Assembly (NCBI GenBank): GCA_026386995.1
Contig: JAPLMO010000100.1
Coordinates: forward strand, 1-7,034
Origin: Planctomycetota bacterium
Lineage (GTDB): Bacteria; Planctomycetota; Phycisphaerae; FEN-1346
DNA length: 7,034 nt
Direction: 5' to 3'
How positions within the stretch are numbered: position 1 is the stretch's first letter; every line of letters begins with the position of its first letter. A program made the position numbers and the translations under genes. A model generated the notes under the pieces. It made no database searches, was not told where the DNA came from, and saw nothing but the letters and a program-made list of their open reading frames with translations. Shown here piece by piece: positions 1 through 5,097 of this stretch.

Positions 1-661
<661 letters not shown>

Positions 662-683
<22 letters not shown>

Positions 684-1120
684 TTTTTGAGCACCTCCCG
701 TACGGTCTCATACGACAGGTGATCGACCTCCTCCAACTGAACCATGCGCTCGGCCAGCAATCGTAAGGTCCAGCGGCTGCGACCTTCCGGGGCCTGGCTG
801 CACGCCAAGGCAATCAGGTGCGCCTCGCCGTCTCCATCCAACTTCCGTGCGTACTGGCGGCGGGGCTTGCGACGTTCCAACGCCGCCTCCAGGCCGTCTT
901 CAACAAACTCCTTTCGCACCCGCTCGACCGTCGCTCTGCCAACGTCTAAACCCTCGGCGATGGCATCATCGTGCCACGCCGGGCCGCCCTCGCCGGCGTC
1001 GGCCTTCAGGAGAATCCTCGCGTGCATCAACTTGCGAGCGGCTGCCTTGCCGCGAGAAACCATCTCCCACAACATTTGTCGTTCCTCTTCTGTCAGCGTC
1101 ACGATATACTTCTTCTTCAT
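662..1120 (-). CDS. IS630-family transposase, N-terminal frame (DNA-binding part)
   Basis: This frame encodes 152 residues starting MKKKYIVTLTEEERQ. I chose the ATG at 1120 because AAGGAGG sits 6 nt upstream; an in-frame ATG at 1144 has no such site. Residues about 50-75 (DDAIAEGLDVGRATVERVRKEF) form a helix-turn-helix of the homeodomain-like type. Residues about 114-146 (SRWTLRLLAERM...SYETVREVLKK) resemble the second, winged-helix DNA-binding segment of the family. The frame ends in TNLSLG-stop just after an A7 run. The next frame continues with NELKPWLSKQW, which is the natural continuation of REVLKK. This part can bind DNA but has no catalytic residues. It is either the first product of a programmed frameshift or a gene broken by a 1-nt change. 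Confidence 0.85.
682..688 (-). other. A7 run joining the two transposase frames (candidate frameshift site)
   Basis: On the minus strand the zero frame reads CTC AAA AAA ACG AAC. Slipping back one base after the second AAA gives AAA AAA AAC GAA CTT AAG, i.e. KKNELK, which restores the conserved protein. Transcriptional slippage to A8 would have the same effect. Some IS630-family elements are known to make their transposase by frameshifting, but a simple 1-nt deletion or sequencing error gives the same picture. Confidence 0.6.
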
Positions 1121-1227
1121 GGCGGGCCTCCTTGCCTGGGTCATGACTATCCCATCGGCAAAGAGCCCCCTAGTTGTCCATCAATTGACGGCTGACTGAA
1201 CACTAGTCGGCAGGGCCGCACGGTCGC

Positions 1228-1260
1228 CGTGGCACCCGCACAATCAAAGTTGACGGACTA
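1228..1260 (-). repeat. 33-bp inverted repeat, left arm
   Basis: The reverse complement of this segment starts TAGTCCGTCAACTTTGATTG and continues into GGGTGCCACG. It matches 1841-1873 at 32 of 33 positions. The outer end merges into a shortened copy (about 1216-1237) of the 78-bp GGGTGCC...GGCACCC element described at 1864-1941. Confidence 0.85.
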
Positions 1261-1583
1261 CCAGGGGCATAACATTGGTCGCAGATTCACGGCAACCCAC
1301 CTGGCGGGGTTTCTGGGGCGGCCGCTCTCTTGACGGGAGATTGCCGCGTAAATACCACGCACCCCGCATTCTGAGCAACGGGCCCTGACCGGGAACGTGC
1401 GCCAGCGGCAATTCGGTGTGGCACAGGGTGGCCGGACACCGCCGTTTATGGCGCTCTCTGCGGAACTTATCCACAATTTCGAGCTGGCAGATCGGCTCGG
1501 CATCGCAGGCCGGCCGGACTCCGCTCTCAAGGGCGTGTCGGGCTGAGGCCCGTTCCAGGGGCACGCCGCAGCGGTTCCAGGCG
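1261..1583. other. Intergenic stretch with no recognised gene
   Basis: No reading frame here has a recognisable domain. A minus-strand frame through 1258-1668 contains CATPNC and CSEC, which vaguely recall a zinc ribbon. However, it crosses the 20-bp palindrome at 1584-1603 and stops inside the inverted-repeat arm, so I do not call it a gene. The only site I can name is the DnaA box at 1467-1475. Confidence 0.5.
1467..1475 (+). promoter_or_regulatory. DnaA box (perfect consensus match)
   Basis: The sequence TTATCCACA is identical to the strong DnaA-binding consensus TTATNCACA. It is isolated: I see no cluster of further boxes, no AT-rich unwinding element and no dnaA or dnaN gene. It is therefore not an origin by itself and could be a chance match or a regulatory or titration site. 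Its position 110 bp from a parS-like palindrome is what makes it worth noting. Confidence 0.35.
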
Positions 1584-1603
1584 AATGTTCCACGTGGAAC
1601 ATT
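1584..1603. promoter_or_regulatory. parS site, ParB-binding centromere-like palindrome
   Basis: AATGTTCCACGTGGAACATT is a perfect 20-bp palindrome. Its 16-bp core, TGTTCCACGTGGAACA (1586-1601), fits the broadly conserved bacterial parS pattern TGTTNCACGTGNAACA and has the CC/GG variant known from Pseudomonas-type sites. ParB binds such sites, spreads, and helps partition and organise the origin region together with ParA and SMC. Chromosomal parS sites usually lie within a modest distance of the replication origin and can occur far from parAB, so the absence of parAB here is not contradictory. The palindrome lies outside any convincing gene. Confidence 0.8.
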
Positions 1604-1723
1604 GCAGCCTGGGCCGACCGGCCCGGGGCTCGGCGGCACCCGTCCGATGTATTGCACAGGTAGTCCACATTACTATCGCTCTCTCAGGATCGCTTAGTAT
1701 GACAGCGCTACTTTCAAGGTTTT

Positions 1724-1816
1724 GCGCGGCGGGTCTCCGTACCCGCCGCGCAAGAATCGCCTCCAACGCAGGCGAGAATGCCGCTACGCGCGGCGGGTCA
1801 GGAGATCCGCCGCGCG
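1724..1816. repeat. Three successive hairpins of a GCGCGGCGGG-type palindromic repeat
   Basis: The first hairpin has a perfect 10-bp stem, GCGCGGCGGG at 1724-1733 against 1742-1751, with loop TCTCCGTA. The second pairs TCGCCT (1757-1762) with AGGCGA (1770-1775). The third has a perfect 10-bp stem, CGCGCGGCGG at 1787-1796 against 1807-1816, with a 10-nt loop. The first and third share the GCGCGGCGGGTC core, and the first shares GGTCTCCGTACC with the large inverted repeat at 2537-2606. This looks like a REP-like dispersed family rather than a coding sequence. Confidence 0.75.
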
Positions 1817-1840
1817 AATGCTGTCCAAGTGGCGATTTAG

Positions 1841-1873
1841 TAGTCCGTCAACTTTGATTGCGCGGGTGCCACG
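1841..1873 (+). repeat. 33-bp inverted repeat, right arm
   Basis: This segment matches the reverse complement of 1228-1260 at 32 of 33 positions and runs directly into the 78-bp GGGTGCC element that starts at 1864. The two arms enclose about 580 bp that include the DnaA box, the parS site and the hairpin cluster. Confidence 0.85.
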
Positions 1874-1941
1874 CCTCGCGCAGTTTGCAGCCGTACACTG
1901 CGTCGAACGGCCGCACGGTTGCCTAGACGACCGTGGCACCC
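1864..1941 (+). repeat. 78-bp GGGTGCCACG...CGTGGCACCC repeat, copy A
   Basis: The element has 10-bp terminal inverted repeats (GGGTGCCACG / CGTGGCACCC). It aligns without gaps to 2810-2887, differing at 8 of 78 positions by my count. A shortened relative lies at about 1216-1237 in opposite orientation. I see no coding capacity, and it is best regarded as a small dispersed palindromic repeat. Confidence 0.8.
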
Positions 1942-1952
1942 AGCATATTTTG

Positions 1953-1974
1953 CCCCCGGTGAATACACCGGGGG
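1953..1974. repeat. Hairpin CCCCCGGTG-aata-CACCGGGGG
   Basis: The stem is a perfect 9 bp with a 4-nt loop. It has no T-run on either side (the right side is GGCTAATACG), so it is a repeat-type hairpin rather than an obvious terminator. A weaker pair, AAGTGGCGAT (1827-1836) and ATCGCCACTT (1986-1995), brackets this hairpin together with copy A of the 78-bp repeat. Confidence 0.6.
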
Positions 1975-2018
1975 GCTAATACGACATCGCCACTTTGACC
2001 CAGAGTAGCCGAGCGACA

Positions 2019-2129
2019 ATTCAAGCGTGGGCCGCTCTCAGATTGTAGCGCGGGGGTTCATCCCCCGCGCGGTCCTACTGCGGGGCACAAGGCCCCTCGC
2101 TACGGCGCGTAAGTTTGGTTACCGCAAGA
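2019..2129 (+). repeat. 111-bp tandem repeat unit, copy 1
   Basis: The unit begins ATTCAAGC and ends near GGTTACCGCAAGA, and is followed at once by copy 2 with a period of 111 bp. Inside are hairpins built on GCGGGGG/CCCCCGC, and the unit closes with CTACGGCGCGTAAGTTTGGTT. Identity to copy 2 is roughly 90% by eye, with one 1-nt indel. Confidence 0.8.
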
Positions 2130-2256
2130 ATTCAAGCAGGGGCCGCTCTCAGATTGTAGTGCGGGGGTTTATCCCCCGCGCGGCCCCGCGCAGGGCACAA
2201 GGCTCCGTGCTACGGCGCGTAAGTTTGGTTACTGCAAGAGGTTGTGTTCATTGCCA
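2130..2256 (+). repeat. 111-bp repeat unit, copy 2, with 3' extension
   Basis: This is the tandem neighbour of copy 1. After the shared unit it continues GAGGTTGTGTTCATTGCC, an extension shared with copy 3 (GAGGTTATGTTCATTGCC) but absent from copy 1, which is interrupted by the next ATTCAAGC. Copies 2 and 3 therefore preserve the fuller element and copy 1 looks like a partial duplication. Confidence 0.75.
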
Positions 2257-2536
2257 CGCAACAAGTGGATCTGTAGCACTACTGGCGTCTGCTTTCTCGC
2301 ATCGGATAACTGGGGTCGTTACGCTGCATGGGGCATGGGCAGGTTGGCTAGCGGACAGACTGCATCACTTAGCCCAACTTTGGCACTTTGACGGCCCGAA
2401 ACAATATTCTTCGGTCCTAGCATCGGGTGTGGCCCCGCGCTTGCGACCGAGAGTTTGATCGCGGCGTGAAGTGCCCGCCGGGCGAACCTGCCTATTTAGC
2501 CCAGTTTAAGATTGCGTGCATACACCACCCTTGGCG
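2257..2536. other. Intergenic stretch with no recognised feature
   Basis: This stretch of about 280 bp separates the repeats. The frames that cross it are mostly made of repeat sequence upstream or downstream, lack recognisable domains and have no convincing ribosome binding site. I see no RNA gene, terminator or promoter that I would defend. Confidence 0.5.
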
Positions 2537-2606
2537 CGGCGGGTCTCCGTACCAGCCGCGATAGCGGGGTTTCAAGCGTCAACGCGGCTGGTACGGAGAC
2601 CCGCCG
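2537..2606. repeat. Perfect 24-bp inverted repeat with 22-nt loop
   Basis: The left arm, 2537-2560, starts CGGCGGGTCTCCG and ends CAGCCGCG. The right arm, 2583-2606, is its exact reverse complement. The core GGCGGGTCTCCGTACC is shared with the hairpin at 1724-1751, so this is a larger member of the same family. In RNA it would form a very stable stem-loop, but it lacks a following T-run. Confidence 0.85.
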
Positions 2607-2635
2607 GGGGCCACAGCGCTACGGCTCAGGCGTAC

Positions 2636-2750
2636 GCCGCTTTCAGGCCGTAGCGCGGGGGTTTATCCCCCGCGTTTTTCTACGCGGGGCACAAGGCCCC
2701 GCGCTACGACGCGTAAGTCTGGTTGCGGCAAGAGGTTATGTTCATTGCCG
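2636..2750 (+). repeat. 111-bp repeat family, copy 3 (dispersed)
   Basis: It begins GCCGCTTTCAGGCCGTAG, matching GCCGCTCTCAGATTGTAG in copies 1 and 2, and ends with the TTCATTGCC extension seen in copy 2. The fold is clearest here. Outer arms GTAGCGCGGGG (2650-2660) and CCCCGCGCTAC (2697-2707) are exact complements. Two inner 8-bp hairpins, CGCGGGGG/CCCCCGCG (2654-2674) and CGCGGGGC/GCCCCGCG (2683-2703), compete with the outer pairing. Confidence 0.8.
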
Positions 2751-2774
2751 GGGGCCAGGCGGCGTTGTAGTAGT

Positions 2775-2926
2775 GTAGTGTTTCAGAATTATCGCACATT
2801 TATGGTATCGGGTGCCACGCCTCGCGCTGTTTGCAGCCGTGCTCCGCGTCGAACGGCGGCACGGTCGCCCAGGCGACCGTGGCACCCGGTCGCCCTGGAT
2901 AAGATACCATCTGAGTGAAACACTAC
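2775..2926. repeat. Nested palindrome containing 78-bp repeat copy B
   Basis: Copy B of the 78-bp element occupies 2810-2887. It sits inside two further inverted pairs. ATGGTATC (2802-2809) pairs with GATACCAT (2903-2910), and GTAGTGTTTCA (2775-2785) pairs exactly with TGAAACACTAC (2916-2926). Copy A at 1864-1941 lacks these flanking arms. The structure could be a small palindromic mobile-type unit or an insertion of the 78-bp element into an older palindrome. Confidence 0.7.
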
Positions 2927-2957
2927 GGTAGTTGCCGCTTACGCGGGACATTTTATT

Positions 2958-2984
2958 TTCCGGCGGAATTTGACTTTCCGGAAA
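2958..2984 (+). promoter_or_regulatory. Candidate operator: two TTCCG/CGGAA dyads over the promoter
   Basis: TTCCG-G-CGGAA (2958-2968) and TTTCCGGAAA (2975-2984) are inverted repeats whose centres are about 16-17 bp apart. Their flanks also repeat directly (TTTCCGG..GAATTTG, then TTTCCGGAAATTTG). They overlap the -35 box and spacer of the promoter at 2970-2997, the usual position for a repressor site. No regulator is visible in the window, so the assignment is an inference. Confidence 0.4.
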
Positions 2985-2997
2985 TTTGTGTTATACT
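2970..2997 (+). promoter_or_regulatory. Sigma70-type promoter for the first PEP-CTERM gene
   Basis: A -35 box TTGACT (2970-2975) and a -10 box TATACT (2992-2997) are separated by 16 nt, in a local AT-rich patch that stands out from the GC-rich surroundings. Transcription would start near 3004, giving a 5' leader of about 235 nt before the ATG at 3239. A 7-bp dyad, TTGACTT (2970-2976) with AAGTCAA (3005-3011), flanks the -10 box. Confidence 0.6.
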
Positions 2998-3085
2998 CCT
3001 TCTGAAGTCAAGTTTTGCGGCAGGGGTCGTAGGGAGGCTTTGTTTGGAGGATTAGAGCGAACACGGTGTTTTTTGTCGATGCCAC

Positions 3086-3196
3086 GCGTTGCCTGTAAGG
3101 GGTTGCGGGCAACGCGGGTAAGTTTAAGAATAACTTGGGACTACCGGGGGAGATCGGCCGCGCGGTCGGTTTCCCCCTCTTTTTTTGAGGCGTATG
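3086..3196 (+). promoter_or_regulatory. Leader element E1: two-hairpin conserved 5' leader
   Basis: This element is repeated upstream of the second gene (4898-5002). It starts with a hairpin of stem GCGTTGCCTG (3086-3095) and CGGGCAACGC (3106-3115) around loop TAAGGGGTTG. A linker containing GAATAAC follows, then the terminator hairpin, and the shared 3' edge GAGGCGTATG. Between copies, a C-to-T change in the first stem turns a C-G pair into U-G, which keeps pairing. It lies between the promoter and the start codon and so could act in cis as an attenuator. I do not recognise it as a known riboswitch class. Confidence 0.5.
3146..3186 (+). terminator. Intrinsic-terminator-like hairpin inside leader E1
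   Basis: GGGGGAGA (3146-3153) pairs with TTTCCCCC (3170-3177) with one G-U pair, enclosing the GC-rich CGGCCGCGCGGTCG, and is followed by TC and seven T residues (3180-3186). It stands before the coding region, 52 nt upstream of the ATG, so it would either attenuate transcription of the gene or be a transplanted terminator unit. Confidence 0.7.
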
Positions 3197-3238
3197 GAAC
3201 GGAACAAGGTTTCGCAACGTTATTAGAGGGAGAGAATC

Positions 3239-4873
3239 ATGTTTAGCCGGAACACGAGAAGTCTTTTGGGGCTGCTGGTTGCAGCCATGCTGGGTCTGGT
3301 ACTGGTCGCGCCGGTGCAGGCGGCGACGGGAACATGGAACGGTCCGAACCTGACCGGCACCTGGGGTACGACCGAAGCCAACTGGACCGGCTTGGTACCA
3401 GGGACGCCGTGGGATCTCACCAATGGCCCGACCAACACGGCGTCGTTCAACACCGACAACAATGTGGCCAATGTCAGCGGGGCCATCTACGCCAATACAG
3501 TGGCTATCGGCGCCTCAGGCAACACCGTGAATGTCGCCAGCGGCGGGGCACTGGGCATTAACGGCGGTTCCCTGAACTTCGGCGTGTTGAATAATGCTTT
3601 GGTCGTCAACGGCACCGGCATCCTGACCATGAACGCTATTAGCGGCAGGAACATCGGTCTCGACAGTGGAAGCGGCCAAAGCATCACTGTCCAAGGCGGC
3701 GGCACGATGACCTTCGCTAACACCGCCACCAGCTCGGGAACCCTTTATATGGGGTCTAGTTCTGCCCTGGCACCTAACACGTTGACCGTGACGGGCCTCG
3801 GTTCGACGTTCACCAACGGCGATGCTTCGAACCGCGGGGCAAATATCTGGCTCTCCGGATCCAACGCCCAGATCATTGTCAGCGACGGCGGCGTATTCAC
3901 GTCGCTTTCCCGGAGCATTTATGTGGCTGGCCGTTGGGGGGGGAATAGCAACAATTCCCTTTCCATCACTGGTGCCGGTCAGTTGACGACGAATAGCACT
4001 ATAAGCTTGTCCCCCTCAAGCGATGGATCCGCCACCAACATGACGCTGATGATCAGCAGCGGTGGCAAGGCGTACAGCACTAGCGGCCGTATCGGCTATT
4101 GGTCTGGCAACAACGACTGTACGGCGACGATTACCGGGATCGGCTCGTTGTGGAATTTGGGGAGCGGAACCCTGTATCTGGGCAATAATGCCGGAGCATC
4201 AGGCAACACGCTGAACGTTGCCAACGGTGGATCTCTGAACAACGTTGGCTCGGTCCTTATGAACGGCACGAACAACCGGTTCAATTTGGGTAGTGGCGGC
4301 GCAGAGTTACTAAGCACGGCCACGCTCAATACCGTCACGCTGGGCTCCATCGGTGCGCTTTTGAACATCGACAACGGCCGGTTGATTGCCCGAACAACTG
4401 GCTCGCTGGTTTCCGGCGGGGGCGGCGGGGGCAGGGTTGTCCTCAACGGCTTGGCGTATATTTACACGGATTTCGCCTCCACGATCGATACCCTGATTGA
4501 GGGCACAGTTCTCGGCACGCTGTTCAAGCAGGGCGGCGGCACGCTGACGCTCTCCCAGGCCAACACCTACCTGGGCGACACGCAGGTCGACGCGGGTACC
4601 CTCAGCATAAGTAACGCCTATCTGGCGGATGCCTCGGCCGTGAAGATCGCATCGCTCGCCATTATGGACCTGAACTTCACCGGGATCGATACGGTGGGCG
4701 CGGTGTGGCTGGGCGGCTCTAATATGGGCGGCGGAACCTTCAATGCCGCCACCCAGCCCGCGTACTTCACCGGCGGCGGCTCGCTGTACGTGGTCCCCGA
4801 GCCGGCGACGATGGCGTTTGTGGTTCTGGGCGGCGTGGGCCTTCTGGCCCGCCGCCGCAGCCGCAAGGCGTAA
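3239..4873 (+). CDS. PEP-CTERM sorting-domain protein with T5SS/PEP-CTERM-type repeats (protein 1)
   Basis: This 544-residue protein is predicted to be secreted. The ATG has a GAGGGAG ribosome binding site about 7-9 nt upstream and begins a clear signal peptide, with hydrophobic residues 9-24 and likely cleavage after PVQA (28). Residues about 94-335 carry nine copies of a loose 25-33-residue repeat of the form N-x-hydrophobic-V-x-GG (GNTVNVASGG, NNSLSITGAG, GNTLNVANGG), as in the T5SS/PEP-CTERM-associated repeat family, probably a beta-helix. Residues 432-455 (GGGTLTLSQANTYLGDTQVDAGTL) match the autotransporter-associated beta-strand repeat. The tail VVPEPATMAFVVLGGVGLLARRRSRKA has the VPEP motif at 519-522, a short hydrophobic helix and an Arg cluster, which an exosortase is known to recognise. 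The expected location is the envelope or extracellular matrix. The binding partner is unknown. Its last roughly 107 residues are almost identical to those of protein 2. Confidence 0.93.
   Translation: MFSRNTRSLLGLLVAAMLGLVLVAPVQAATGTWNGPNLTGTWGTTEANWTGLVPGTPWDLTNGPTNTASFNTDNNVANVSGAIYANTVAIGASGNTVNVASGGALGINGGSLNFGVLNNALVVNGTGILTMNAISGRNIGLDSGSGQSITVQGGGTMTFANTATSSGTLYMGSSSALAPNTLTVTGLGSTFTNGDASNRGANIWLSGSNAQIIVSDGGVFTSLSRSIYVAGRWGGNSNNSLSITGAGQLTTNSTISLSPSSDGSATNMTLMISSGGKAYSTSGRIGYWSGNNDCTATITGIGSLWNLGSGTLYLGNNAGASGNTLNVANGGSLNNVGSVLMNGTNNRFNLGSGGAELLSTATLNTVTLGSIGALLNIDNGRLIARTTGSLVSGGGGGGRVVLNGLAYIYTDFASTIDTLIEGTVLGTLFKQGGGTLTLSQANTYLGDTQVDAGTLSISNAYLADASAVKIASLAIMDLNFTGIDTVGAVWLGGSNMGGGTFNAATQPAYFTGGGSLYVVPEPATMAFVVLGGVGLLARRRSRKA
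4538..4857 (+). repeat. 320-bp near-identical 3' module, copy in gene 1
   Basis: It aligns without gaps to 6571-6890 with 6 mismatches by my count (about 98% identity), silent positions included. Four mismatches cluster in one short patch, codons ASLAIMD versus ATSAFMD. The segment encodes the beta-strand repeat, linker and PEP-CTERM tail. Upstream of it the two genes are plainly homologous but much more diverged. Confidence 0.9.
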
Positions 4874-4897
4874 GACGTTTGGCAGAGCGATTATCAG

Positions 4898-5002
4898 GCG
4901 TTGCCCGTAGGGGGCTGCGGGCCACGCGGATGAGAATAACAAGGGATGATCGGGGGAGATCGGCCGCGCGGCCGGTTTCCCCCTCTTTTTTTGGGGCGTA
5001 TG
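4898..5002 (+). promoter_or_regulatory. Leader element E2: second copy of the two-hairpin element
   Basis: E2 matches E1 (3086-3196) across its whole length. The first hairpin is GCGTTGCCCG (4898-4907) with CGGGCCACGC (4918-4927), with one mismatch, around loop TAGGGGGCTG. The GAATAAC linker is kept, the terminator hairpin is nearly identical, and the edge GGGGCGTATG follows. It begins 25 nt after the stop of gene 1, so it could serve both as terminator of gene 1 and leader of gene 2. I found no convincing separate promoter for gene 2. Confidence 0.5.
4952..4992 (+). terminator. Intrinsic terminator between the two PEP-CTERM genes (within E2)
   Basis: GGGGGAGA (4952-4959) pairs with TTTCCCCC (4976-4983) around CGGCCGCGCGGCCG, then TC and seven T residues (4986-4992). 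Position and form fit a Rho-independent terminator for gene 1. Expression of gene 2 would then need read-through, antitermination or an unseen promoter in 4993-5097. Confidence 0.75.
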
Positions 5003-5097
5003 ACACACAGGCGGATTCGAGGAAACGTACGAGAAGGCTTATGCGAAGGCAAAAATGGGTGTTCCCTTTGGATCTTGGGAATCTTAGGAGATGTGAG

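Noticed and set aside
744..1199. Plus-strand ORFs over 744-1199
   Set aside because: They are shadows of the transposase N-terminal frame, Arg/Ser/Pro-rich with no family features.
1258..1668. Minus-strand frame with CATPNC and CSEC, possible zinc ribbon
   Set aside because: It crosses the parS palindrome (giving MFHVEH), ends within an inverted-repeat arm and has no evident ribosome binding site; overlapping frames look equally plausible.
2027..2458. 143-codon ORF with repeated GRSQIV-RGFIPRA peptides, and a similar ORF at 2512-2778
   Set aside because: The repeated peptides are just the translation of the 111-bp palindromic DNA repeat; the hairpins explain the conservation better than a protein does.
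2186..2466. Possible tRNA or other structured RNA gene between repeats
   Set aside because: I found no cloverleaf, no TTCRANYC-type T-arm motif in proper context and no 3' CCA end.
2019..2750. CRISPR array
   Set aside because: There are only three long, hairpin-rich copies with unequal spacing and no short regular repeat-spacer pattern or cas gene.
2986..3246. ORF over the leader of gene 1
   Set aside because: It would start inside the -10 region of the promoter, and its similarity to the N-terminal extension of gene 2 comes from the shared leader element E1/E2.
3391..4300. Repetitive body of protein 1 as a DNA-level satellite
   Set aside because: The repeats are protein-level and degenerate (25-33 residues); no fixed DNA period is seen.
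4310..5008. 232-codon minus-strand ORF, and the 266-codon minus-strand ORF at 5674-6474
   Set aside because: Both are antisense shadows of GC-rich, Gly/Asn/Thr-rich PEP-CTERM genes, with no signal, domain or ribosome binding site.
4879..5097. Upstream in-frame extension of protein 2
   Set aside because: It translates the E2 leader and terminator; the signal peptide and the TTAGGAG site both mark 5098 as the start.
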